A stretch of DNA of 13,947 bases from Fidelibacterota bacterium (lineage in GTDB: Bacteria; Fidelibacterota; Marinisomatia; Marinisomatales; TCS55): positions 1 through 13,947 of the forward strand of contig PAWC01000027.1 of assembly GCA_002713385.1 (NCBI GenBank). The letters run 5' to 3'. The position numbers and the translations under genes are program-made. This document shows, piece by piece, positions 7,361 to 13,947 of the stretch. Every line of letters begins with the position of its first letter. Within the stretch, counting starts at the first letter, position 1. A model generated the notes under the pieces. That model had not been told where the DNA came from, did not search any database, and saw nothing but the letters and a program-made list of their open reading frames with translations.

Positions 7361-8718
7361 TCCGCAACTAAGCGGGAAACGGTATCTTTGGCATCGCCAA
7401 AGATCATAATGGTATTGTCTTTATAAAACAACTCGTTGTCAATACCGGCATAACCAAAATTCATACTCCGTTTCAAAACAAATACAGTTTGTGATTTATC
7501 CACATCAAGGATGGGCATGCCGTAGATAGGACTACTCTTATCGTGGCGTGCTGCCGGATTTACAACGTCATTGGCACCAATGACAAGAGCAACGTCCGTT
7601 TGTTCAAATTCAGGGTTGATCTGATCTAAATCATAGAGTTTGTCGTATGCTACATTTGCTTCTGCCAGGAGAACGTTCATATGTCCCGGCATCCGACCAG
7701 CGACTGGATGAATGGCATATTTAACTGTGACGCTCTTTTCTTCAAGGATTTTCTCCAACTCATGGCACATATGCTGTGCCTGGGCCACAGCCATCCCATA
7801 ACCGGGGACTATGATAACCTGCTTCGCATTTTCGAAGATAACAACCGTGTCTTCCGGTTCGTAGGATTTGGCAGTTTTCTGGACACCTTCAGCTGTACTT
7901 GTGGATACTTTAATACCGACAAATAAAACATTCCAAATTGTGCGGTTCATACCTTTACACATAATGTTGGTCAGGATGATCCCGCTGGCACCCACGAGAG
8001 CACCGGAAATGATGAGGGCATCATTTTGAATAACAAAACCCGTTGCTGCTGCAGCCAACCCGGAAAATGAATTCAACAGCGCAATGACCACGGGCATATC
8101 AGCACCACCAATAGGCACAACAAAATAATAACCAATAACGAGGGAAAATATGATGATCCAAAGGAAATAATCAAATAATTGATCGGGGTTTAAAATGGAA
8201 AACACTGTCATTACAATGACCGCCAGGATCAATAAGCCATTGAAGATTTGCGTACCTTTGAATGCCAGAGGCGAGCCACGCATTAAACCCTGCAATTTTG
8301 CAAAAGCGACAAGACTTCCAGAAAAAGTAATGGAACCTATGAGAATACTCAATGAAATCGTTGATAAGGTGAATGTAGCTGGAAGTGATCCTTTATACAC
8401 TTCCGCTGTAGCCACCAATAATGATGATAAACCGCCGAAACCATTAAACAATGCCACCAATTGCGGCATGGATGTCATTTCCACTCTTTTAGCAAAAACA
8501 ACGCCCACAGCGCCACCCACGATTAAACCGATAATGATCAAATCATAACTGACAATCTCCGTCTTGATAACCGTGCCGATAATGGCCATGAGCATGCCAA
8601 TGGCTGCGGTGGTATTTCCTTTGAATGCCGTTCGTGGATGGGAAAGCTGTTTCAGTCCCAGGATAAAAAATACTGCGGAAAGCAGATAAATGATCGGAAT
8701 AATAATTTCCTGGAACAT
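7351..8718 (-). CDS. pntB: Proton-translocating NAD(P) transhydrogenase, beta subunit
   Basis: This 455-residue membrane protein reduces NADP+ with NADH at the expense of the proton gradient, together with the two alpha polypeptides encoded upstream. Residues 1-260 form the multi-helix proton channel (domain II). From about 280 the soluble NADP-binding domain III begins, with PGYGMAVAQAQ (305-315), HPVAGRMPGHMNVLLAEA (337-354), GANDVVNPAA (381-390), PIYGMPIL (397-404) and KRSMNFGYAGIDNELF (416-431). All are canonical, so the enzyme looks complete and active. It starts 1 nt after the pntAb stop and has no strong ribosome site, suggesting coupling. Length is close to E. coli PntB (462). Likely role: NADPH supply for biosynthesis and redox defence. 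Confidence 0.97.
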   Translation of the reverse strand: MFQEIIIPIIYLLSAVFFILGLKQLSHPRTAFKGNTTAAIGMLMAIIGTVIKTEIVSYDLIIIGLIVGGAVGVVFAKRVEMTSMPQLVALFNGFGGLSSLLVATAEVYKGSLPATFTLSTISLSILIGSITFSGSLVAFAKLQGLMRGSPLAFKGTQIFNGLLILAVIVMTVFSILNPDQLFDYFLWIIIFSLVIGYYFVVPIGGADMPVVIALLNSFSGLAAAATGFVIQNDALIISGALVGASGIILTNIMCKGMNRTIWNVLFVGIKVSTSTAEGVQKTAKSYEPEDTVVIFENAKQVIIVPGYGMAVAQAQHMCHELEKILEEKSVTVKYAIHPVAGRMPGHMNVLLAEANVAYDKLYDLDQINPEFEQTDVALVIGANDVVNPAARHDKSSPIYGMPILDVDKSQTVFVLKRSMNFGYAGIDNELFYKDNTIMIFGDAKDTVSRLVAELK

Positions 8719-8719
8719 A

Positions 8720-8998
8720 TTATTTCTTGAACATTTTCAGCATGCGCTGTGTTACCATGAATCCACCCACAATATTAATCATGGCGAAAATGATAGCCGC
8801 CAGCCCCAGATATGTACTTAATTCACCATACCCGCTACCCGTTGCCAGCAGTGCACCGACGACAGTGATTCCAGAAATGGCATTGGAACCGGACATCAGG
8901 GGTGTATGCAGCGTTGGTGGAACTTTGGTAATGACCTCAAAACCCACAAAAATAGCCAGGACGAATACGTAAACTTCGACTAATAATTGGGCACTCAT
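8720..8998 (-). CDS. pntAb: NAD(P) transhydrogenase alpha-2 subunit (membrane part)
   Basis: This 92-residue hydrophobic protein corresponds to the membrane C-terminal part of PntA, separated into its own gene as in Rhodospirillum rubrum. It holds about three transmembrane segments (roughly 5-18, 38-56 and 61-83). The conserved link [18 protein letters not shown] (20-37) is followed by [13 protein letters not shown], strongly diagnostic for the family. It forms part of domain II of the proton channel with PntB. AAGGA within the last codons of pntAa provides its ribosome site. The spacing is 2 nt from pntAa and 1 nt to pntB, so the three genes form one operon. Split PntA occurs in several bacterial groups and is not unusual by itself. 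Confidence 0.95.
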   Translation of the reverse strand: MSAQLLVEVYVFVLAIFVGFEVITKVPPTLHTPLMSGSNAISGITVVGALLATGSGYGELSTYLGLAAIIFAMINIVGGFMVTQRMLKMFKK

Positions 8999-9000
8999 GA

Positions 9001-10161
9001 TTAAGCTTCCTTTTCTCTTTCCAAAAGATCGATCACGTGCTGATTCATGATCTTGCCTTCGTGTGTCAGCATGGTGTTGGCAATGACTTCATCATCCATG
9101 TCCAAATGCAATGCACCATCTGTGATCATTTCTGATAGCAAAGCTGTCACATTGCGGCTATACAATTCACTTGAATGATAAGATAAACTGGAAGGCAGAT
9201 CTGTTGGTGCCAATATCTTTACCCCAAACCGTTCTACTGTTTTTCCCGCAATGGATAATTCACAATTACCACCCTGTTCTGCTGCTAAATCAACAATAAC
9301 AGACCCATGACGCATGGTTTTAACCATTTCTTCTGTGATCAATAAGGGTGCTCGTTTACCAAAAATCTGGGCAGTAGTAATAACCACATCACAATCAGCT
9401 ATATGTTCGCCTATGATAACTTGTTCATTTCGATAAAAATCATCAGACATTTCGGCTGCATAGCCACCGGCTGTTTCCGCTTCTTGAGAAGTCTCTAGCG
9501 AGACAAATTCCCCGCCTAAACTTTCTACCTGTTCAGCCACCAAAGGACGAGTATCGAATGCCTTTACCTTAGCACCCAAACGCTTGGCAGTGGCAATCGC
9601 CTGCAGTCCAGCCACACCGGCGCCGATGACCATGACTTTCGCCGGTGAAATGGTACCTGCCGCTGTCATCATCATGGGGAACAATTTATTCAGTTCTGCA
9701 GCAGCATGGATTACGGCTTTATATCCCGCGGCAGAACTCATGGCGCTCAAGGCATCCATGCGCTGGGCTCGGGAAATCCGCGGCACCAATTCCATAGAGA
9801 ATGTGGTCATATTGCGGGTAGCCAGTTCTTCTACGTTATGAATATTCTTAAAGGGATTGAAAAAACCGATAATGACAGAATTTTCTTTAAAGGGATCCAC
9901 GATCTGCATCATGCCGTCCTGTAGACAGACACATTGTACCTTGAGAAAAATATCACCATCCTGGATCAATTGATTATAATCGGGAATGATAGTTGCGCCG
10001 GCTGCAGTATATTGAGCATCGGTAAAACCTGTGTACGCAAAGGCGCCACGCTGCACAAGGACTTCTACATCCTGCTTGGCAAGACGTTTAATACTCTCCG
10101 GCACAAGAGAAACGCGGTGTTCATTTTCGGCTGTTTCCTTTAGGACTGCTACTTTTAACAT
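9001..10161 (-). CDS. pntAa: NAD(P) transhydrogenase alpha-1 subunit (NAD-binding)
   Basis: This 386-residue soluble protein is domain I of transhydrogenase and belongs to the alanine dehydrogenase/PNT family. The N-terminal [20 protein letters not shown] matches AlaDh/PNT N-domains. The conserved [20 protein letters not shown] (126-145) contains the Arg-Gln-Asp loop that holds the nicotinamide. The Rossmann NAD motif is [20 protein letters not shown] (178-197), with Asp203 in AFDTRP binding the adenosine ribose. [16 protein letters not shown] and [12 protein letters not shown] are also family-typical. It hands hydride from NADH to the PntB NADP site. This is the first gene of the pnt operon. 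Its start lacks a clear ribosome site, but the protein begins exactly where homologues do. Confidence 0.96.
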   Translation of the reverse strand: MLKVAVLKETAENEHRVSLVPESIKRLAKQDVEVLVQRGAFAYTGFTDAQYTAAGATIIPDYNQLIQDGDIFLKVQCVCLQDGMMQIVDPFKENSVIIGFFNPFKNIHNVEELATRNMTTFSMELVPRISRAQRMDALSAMSSAAGYKAVIHAAAELNKLFPMMMTAAGTISPAKVMVIGAGVAGLQAIATAKRLGAKVKAFDTRPLVAEQVESLGGEFVSLETSQEAETAGGYAAEMSDDFYRNEQVIIGEHIADCDVVITTAQIFGKRAPLLITEEMVKTMRHGSVIVDLAAEQGGNCELSIAGKTVERFGVKILAPTDLPSSLSYHSSELYSRNVTALLSEMITDGALHLDMDDEVIANTMLTHEGKIMNQHVIDLLEREKEA

Positions 10162-10286
10162 AATTTGTTACTTTATTAAGCCAGCAAAATTAAGATACTG
10201 TTTTATACAAAACGAACAATTGAGTTCATTATTTGAAACTTTTATTAATGTGACTATGTTTGAATGGGTATAAACTTGGATTGAAT
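10162..10286. promoter_or_regulatory. Divergent promoter region between pntAa and msrA
   Basis: This 125-bp AT-rich gap separates divergently transcribed genes and should hold both promoters. On the plus strand, TTGAAA (10233-10238, 5 of 6) and TATGTT (10255-10260, 4 of 6) are 16 nt apart and could drive msrA. On the minus strand, TATAAA (10207-10202) or TTGTTC-N16-TATCTT are weak options for pntAa. A palindrome GTTTT-N4-AAAAC (10200-10213) overlaps the pnt candidates and may be an operator. None is decisive. Confidence 0.4.
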
Positions 10287-10847
10287 ATGACAAAATTAAT
10301 TTCAATTATCCTCTTTTTAGGAGCACATCTTATGTCAGCTGAAAATGAAACCATTGTCCTTGGTGCCGGTTGTTTCTGGTGCGTGGAGGCTGTCTACGAA
10401 CGCATTGATGGCGTTGAAACCGTGGAAGCAGGCTACTCTAACGGCCATACCAACAAACCCACTTATAAAGAGGTTTGCTCTGGCAATACAGGTTATACCG
10501 AAGTGGCCAGGGTAACCTTCGATCCGCAAAAAGTAACATTCAGCGAAATCCTGGATATATTCTGGAAAGCTCACGATCCCACCACCCTCAACAGGCAGGG
10601 CGCAGATGTAGGAACACAATACCGCTCCGGTATTTATTATTCGTCAGAAGAACAGAAAACAATAGCTGAAAAGTCATTAACCAATGCTCAGTCAGCTTTT
10701 GACAACAATATTGTTACTGAAATTTTACCTGTACAGAAATATACTGTCGCCGAAGACTATCACCAGGATTATTACAACAATAATAAAAATGCGCCTTACT
10801 GTTCCTTCATCATTACACCGAAATTGAAAAAGCTGAAGCTGGAATGA
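10287..10847 (+). CDS. msrA: Peptide-methionine (S)-S-oxide reductase MsrA, possibly exported
   Basis: This 186-residue enzyme reduces methionine-S-sulfoxide in oxidised proteins. The active site is GAGCFWC (26-32), with catalytic Cys29 and a second Cys32 as in GCFWC-type MsrA. Other family motifs are GYSNG (49-53), GYTEVARVTFDP (69-80), RQGADVGTQYRSGIYY (103-118), YHQDYY (158-163) and a C-terminal PYCSFIITPKLKK (170-182), whose Cys172 could be a resolving cysteine. With ATG 10287 (GGA 6 nt upstream) the protein gains MTKLISIILFLGAHLMSA, which resembles a signal peptide. ATG 10332 has a better ribosome site (AGGAG, 8 nt spacing) and would give a cytosolic form starting MSAENE. ATG 10260 is also in frame but has no ribosome site. 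The enzyme identity is certain; the start is not. Confidence 0.95.
   Translation: MTKLISIILFLGAHLMSAENETIVLGAGCFWCVEAVYERIDGVETVEAGYSNGHTNKPTYKEVCSGNTGYTEVARVTFDPQKVTFSEILDIFWKAHDPTTLNRQGADVGTQYRSGIYYSSEEQKTIAEKSLTNAQSAFDNNIVTEILPVQKYTVAEDYHQDYYNNNKNAPYCSFIITPKLKKLKLE
10319..10323 (+). promoter_or_regulatory. Internal ribosome site for a shorter msrA product
   Basis: AGGAG lies 8 nt before ATG 10332, which is in frame with msrA and begins MSAENETIVLGAG. It is stronger than the GGA before ATG 10287. It therefore either marks the only true start or allows a second, cytosolic MsrA. Confidence 0.5.
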
Positions 10848-11206
10848 CATCACCTCTCATTGACGACTTGGAATGGGGACAGATCACAACTGTTGTGGGC
10901 AATTTTAAAGACGCCAAACTATGGCCCGGTGGCGGACGGGACTGGGACTGGACCGAAACGGGCACCCATCATTCCCCCGGTATCCAGCCAGCTGACGTAG
11001 AAGAGTTATTGGTCAATGGCAGCCGCATCATTGTTTTATCCCAGGGTATGTGGCAAAAACTGAAAACCAAACCAGACACATTAAAACTTTTAAAGCACAA
11101 AGATATCATAACCCATGTATTTAACACAGAAGCAGCGGTAAAACGGTACAATGAATTAGCGCAAGAAGATAAACCAGTTGGCGGTCTTTTTCATTCCACT
11201 TGTTGA
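10844..11206 (+). CDS. Mth938-like (AAMDC/DUF498 family) protein
   Basis: This 120-residue protein is cytoplasmic with no membrane segment. It matches the Mth938/AAMDC family through the stretches KDAKLWPGGGRDWDWTETGT (22-41), SPGIQPADVEELL (44-56), a Rossmann-like strand RIIVLSQGM (61-69) and a C-terminal TEAAVKRYNEL (95-105) followed by GGLFHSTC (113-120). The biochemical function of the family is not established. The eukaryotic AAMDC and the complex I assembly factor NDUFAF3 share the domain. Its start overlaps the msrA stop (ATGA, 10844-10847), so the two products are made together. The terminal Cys120 in HSTC is a family feature, and a link to thiol or redox chemistry beside msrA is inference only. 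Length is typical. Confidence 0.88.
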   Translation: MTSPLIDDLEWGQITTVVGNFKDAKLWPGGGRDWDWTETGTHHSPGIQPADVEELLVNGSRIIVLSQGMWQKLKTKPDTLKLLKHKDIITHVFNTEAAVKRYNELAQEDKPVGGLFHSTC

Positions 11207-11212
11207 ATTTAA

Positions 11213-11836
11213 TTGTTTAAAGTTATACTTTATATTATCCTGTTAATTGCTGCAATAATTGTAAAATATAAATTCAGTGATTCGGGATATAAGCTTGTAA
11301 AACCCATCCCAGTTTTAATGCTCATACTGCTGGTTGGGAGTTCATATCTAACCAATCCAAATACATATTCTTTAACCATATTAATTGGACTGACCTTTTG
11401 CCTGGGAGGTGATATGCTCCTTCTCTTTCCAGATTACTTTAAAGCGGGACTTTTCAGCTTTCTTATCGGCCATTTCTGGTACATCGGCGCCTTTACTGCC
11501 GGAGCGCTGGTCTTTTCCTGGCCCTTGACAATTTTCATTGTGCTGGCTGCAGTCTTCATGATGTCTCAATTATGGTCATCCAGCGGAAAACTACGCCTTC
11601 CTGTCATGATCTATATTTTAGTTATCACCGCCATGGGGCTTACAGCCTGGAGCCATTTTAATGCTGTTCTATCCCCATTAGCCCAAGCTGCCGCCTGGGG
11701 CGCCACATTATTCATGATCTCTGACAGCACATTGGCGTGGAATCGCTTTAATACACCCTTTAAAAGTGCAGAAGGAATTATTTTAGCAACTTATTATGCC
11801 GGGCAATATTTGATCGCTGTATCAGCAATCATTTAA
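11213..11836 (+). CDS. YhhN-family multipass membrane protein (lysoplasmalogenase-like)
   Basis: This 207-residue protein has about eight hydrophobic segments and no large soluble domain. It carries the YhhN/TMEM86 family residues: Lys-Pro at 30-31, GGDMLLLFPDYFKAGLFSF (65-83), GHFWYIGAF (86-94), ISDSTLAWNRF (169-179) and YYAGQYLIA (194-202). The paired Asp residues (67 and 171) are conserved in the family. TMEM86B hydrolyses lysoplasmalogens, but bacterial members are mostly untested, so substrate is unknown. The start is TTG at 11213, 6 nt after the preceding stop, with no clear ribosome site. It is preferred because the first helix follows at once and the next Met (36) would remove it. The 3' end overlaps the convergent receptor gene by 8 nt. 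Confidence 0.85.
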   Translation: MFKVILYIILLIAAIIVKYKFSDSGYKLVKPIPVLMLILLVGSSYLTNPNTYSLTILIGLTFCLGGDMLLLFPDYFKAGLFSFLIGHFWYIGAFTAGALVFSWPLTIFIVLAAVFMMSQLWSSSGKLRLPVMIYILVITAMGLTAWSHFNAVLSPLAQAAAWGATLFMISDSTLAWNRFNTPFKSAEGIILATYYAGQYLIAVSAII

Positions 11837-13947
11837 TATTATAATCAATCATCACCCCAAAATGCGCCGGATCGCCAAAACTTATGTATTTTCTATCCGG
11901 GTATTCATGATCCTGTAATTCTCCATTCCAGATAGGTTCTAATCCAAAATAGAACCCTCTAGTAGCATAACGAGCATCGATGATATTCCTACCCCACACT
12001 TTCACTGACCAATTCCCAAAATCATAGCCAACATGGCCGTTGAACAGCTGGTAAGGTTCGGAAATTTCATCGTGACTGTCTGAAAAATAAAATTTGTCCT
12101 TTCCCGTCAATTCCAATCTGCCGAAGAGTCCATTCTCTTTCAAATAATCCACGGCAAAACTGAATGAGTATTTTGGCGCATGGGCCGCCTTCCTGTCACC
12201 CAATGTTGATGTAATACCAGAATCAGACTCAAACGTGAACACATCCACATGGGTTTTCAATAAACCCAATGAGCCCGATAATGACAATACTGAATTCAAT
12301 TTATAGGCGCCATCTAATTCAAGTCCGCTTAACGAACCAGTGGTTGCATTGGCAGAGTAAAAAATAAAACTATTGGGGTCTCCCTCCCGTTGCTGGCTGG
12401 AAATCGATACTTGCTGATCTGTTCTCGTGGCCATAAATGCTGAAAGATGCAACGTCGAGTTTTCCGTATATCTTCTCAAACCTAATTCTATGTTGGTCAT
12501 AAACTCCGGATCATACGGACGATTGTCTGCAGCTAATGATGGATGCTGATTAACTCCACCGGCCTTATATCCTCTGGATAGACTGCCATAGACATTCATA
12601 TTTTCATTCACCAAATATTGTAATGCCAATTTGCCGCCCCAAAGATCATGCTCAATGTTAAATGCAACTGTGTCTAATGGCGCCAAACCATACACATACC
12701 AATCGAAATAACTGGCAGTGCCGTAATAAGTGATCTCATTGTTTTCTTTGCGCACATTGGCCAACATTTTCAATCTATCAGAAATCTGTTTGTCGATCTG
12801 TCCATAGATGGCCGAAACGTTGAATGTGAATTCACTGGCAGCCAATGCAGCATCACCGCCATAGAGCCAGCCGGAAGCATTGTCTTTTTCCTCAAGTGAT
12901 TTGGTATAATAACCCACAACAACATCACCATAACTTACCCTTGCTTCAAATGTTTGATTGACACGATTCCGGGCTGTGCTGTCAAAGAATTCATACTTCC
13001 AATAGGTTACGTCTGGATCAAAATTGTATGGTTCCTGCAGCCAAAAGTCATCATTGCCCCAGTCACCATCATAGGCATGGACCAGATCAGTTTCAGATCG
13101 TGATGCAATGAGTGTGGTATTTAATTTGTTCTCGCTGTAATTCGCTCGCAGTGAATAGGCATTGGTTTCCTGGCTATCGATACCCTGCTGGTTTGTATAG
13201 GTGAACAGGTCTTTATTGTTATCCGGCGCCCAGGCGTCGTATTTATTATCCAGTACAGCCCTGAATGATGTGAGCACAGCTTGGAAATTTTCGTTGGGAG
13301 TAAACGATAATTTTTCACGGATAATATTCTCTTTTCGACCGTTTGAATTGTTCAAATCTAAAAATTTATTTTCCCGGAAGCCATTGCCTGCGCCCGATTC
13401 CAAAGCTACACGAAGCGCAAATGCAATTCCCAGAGGCACATTTACCATCCCGTTAAAACGTTGAATATTATCCGAGCCTCCTGTCAATCGAACATGTGCA
13501 TTAAAAGAATTAGTTGGCTCTTGCGAGCGAATGCTAATGAGTCCGGCCAGGGCATTGGGACCAAAAATAGCAGATTGCGGCCCTTTAAATACTTCTACTT
13601 GCTCCAAATCAAAGAGCAGCCCGGCCATGCCCAGTCCGCTCAAATCGATATCATCGATGACAAAACCCACTGAAAAATTGGGCGGTCCTTCAGCAAAATA
13701 ATGACTACGCTCGCCGATGCCGCGAATCTGGAAATAGCGGGGACGGCTGGTTCCACCGGCAGCATTGAAATTCGGGATGGATTCCATGATATCCTGGAAA
13801 TGGCTGCCGTCAGCCCGTTTTATAGATGCGGCATCGATCACGGTTACACTATTCGTGGAGCGCTGGTGTGATTCTTCTTTCAATCCGGCGCGGACGACAA
13901 TTTCTTGACTTCGTAAAATAATAGCTTTCAATTTCACGGACATGCCA
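11829..13947 (-). CDS. TonB-dependent outer-membrane receptor (5' end outside window)
   Basis: The frame is open to the right edge. From ATG 13943 it gives 704 residues, but there is no signal peptide, so that Met is probably internal and the true N terminus lies beyond 13947. A TonB-box-like EIVVRA (14-19) is followed by a plug domain (about 32-140) with NSVTVIDAASI, FQIRGIGERS, VGFVIDDIDLSG, DLEQVEVFKGPQSAIFGPNA (112-131) and LAGLISIRS. The rest is a beta barrel with RGYKAGGVNQHP and NIELGLRRY, motifs usual in siderophore-type receptors. The residues before the TonB box (SVKLKAIILRS) could end a carboxypeptidase-like regulatory domain. The protein ends DYNIK, lacking the usual terminal aromatic residue. 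Substrate cannot be told. No partner transport genes are visible in the window. Confidence 0.92.
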   Translation of the reverse strand, partial: GMSVKLKAIILRSQEIVVRAGLKEESHQRSTNSVTVIDAASIKRADGSHFQDIMESIPNFNAAGGTSRPRYFQIRGIGERSHYFAEGPPNFSVGFVIDDIDLSGLGMAGLLFDLEQVEVFKGPQSAIFGPNALAGLISIRSQEPTNSFNAHVRLTGGSDNIQRFNGMVNVPLGIAFALRVALESGAGNGFRENKFLDLNNSNGRKENIIREKLSFTPNENFQAVLTSFRAVLDNKYDAWAPDNNKDLFTYTNQQGIDSQETNAYSLRANYSENKLNTTLIASRSETDLVHAYDGDWGNDDFWLQEPYNFDPDVTYWKYEFFDSTARNRVNQTFEARVSYGDVVVGYYTKSLEEKDNASGWLYGGDAALAASEFTFNVSAIYGQIDKQISDRLKMLANVRKENNEITYYGTASYFDWYVYGLAPLDTVAFNIEHDLWGGKLALQYLVNENMNVYGSLSRGYKAGGVNQHPSLAADNRPYDPEFMTNIELGLRRYTENSTLHLSAFMATRTDQQVSISSQQREGDPNSFIFYSANATTGSLSGLELDGAYKLNSVLSLSGSLGLLKTHVDVFTFESDSGITSTLGDRKAAHAPKYSFSFAVDYLKENGLFGRLELTGKDKFYFSDSHDEISEPYQLFNGHVGYDFGNWSVKVWGRNIIDARYATRGFYFGLEPIWNGELQDHEYPDRKYISFGDPAHFGVMIDYNIK

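Noticed and set aside
8195..8548. 117-residue plus-strand open frame
   Set aside because: It lies wholly antisense within pntB, whose motifs are all canonical; it has no ribosome site or recognisable domain.
8998..9001. PntA split by a frameshift or broken gene
   Set aside because: The two parts end and begin as in known split transhydrogenases, with a ribosome site for the second; this is a normal arrangement.
10162..10286. Bacteroidetes-type promoter (TAnnTTTG) before pntAa
   Set aside because: A TAATTTTG match exists on the minus strand, but no TTTG or TTG lies at the proper upstream distance, and the region is AT-rich enough for chance.
13941..13943. ATG at 13943 as the true start of the TonB-dependent receptor
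   Set aside because: No signal peptide follows, the TonB box comes only 13 residues later, and the frame continues open to the window edge.
1..13947. CRISPR array, tRNA, insertion sequence, prophage or attachment sites
   Set aside because: No spaced direct repeats, cloverleaf, transposase motifs or long terminal repeats were seen; the genes are housekeeping or envelope functions.

Overview
The window suggests a Gram-negative bacterium of moderate-to-low GC: it has a TonB-dependent outer-membrane receptor and a PilM/N/O-type pilus alignment complex. The split transhydrogenase alpha subunit and the large PilX-like protein with a short HTNG motif would fit the FCB group (for example Neomarinimicrobiota or Ignavibacteria/Calditrichota relatives). 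That placement is inference; no marker gene here fixes it. I see no rRNA, tRNA, CRISPR array, insertion sequence or other sign of a mobile element.

Layout. (1) Positions 1-7169, minus strand: a type IV pilus operon, read right to left as major pilin-like protein, pilT, PilV-like and PilW-like minor pilins, a 696-residue PilX-like protein, pilM, pilN, pilO, and a truncated membrane-anchored protein running off the left edge. From pilT onward every junction is a stop/start overlap (ATGA or TGATG), so the block looks like one translationally coupled unit. Within the window it supplies the retraction ATPase, the inner-membrane alignment complex and a set of minor pilins. PilB, PilC, PilQ and the prepilin peptidase are not present and must lie elsewhere. 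(2) Positions 7170-7350: the only upstream region of the pilus operon, with a perfect TATAAT -10 candidate and a leader of about 115 nt. (3) Positions 7351-10161, minus strand: pntAa-pntAb-pntB, a proton-translocating NAD(P) transhydrogenase with split alpha subunit, spaced by 1-2 nt. (4) Positions 10162-10286: a divergent intergenic region. (5) Positions 10287-11836, plus strand: msrA, an Mth938-like (AAMDC) protein coupled to it by ATGA, and a YhhN-family membrane protein starting at TTG. (6) Positions 11829-13947, minus strand: a TonB-dependent receptor, 5'-truncated by the window edge, whose 3' end overlaps yhhN by 8 nt.

Most genes belong to well-known families. The least ordinary parts are the PilX-like protein with an apparent inserted module, the unidentified gene after pilO, the two possible starts of msrA (exported versus cytosolic), and the msrA/Mth938/YhhN cluster. 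No clearly new multi-gene defence or mobile system is visible.
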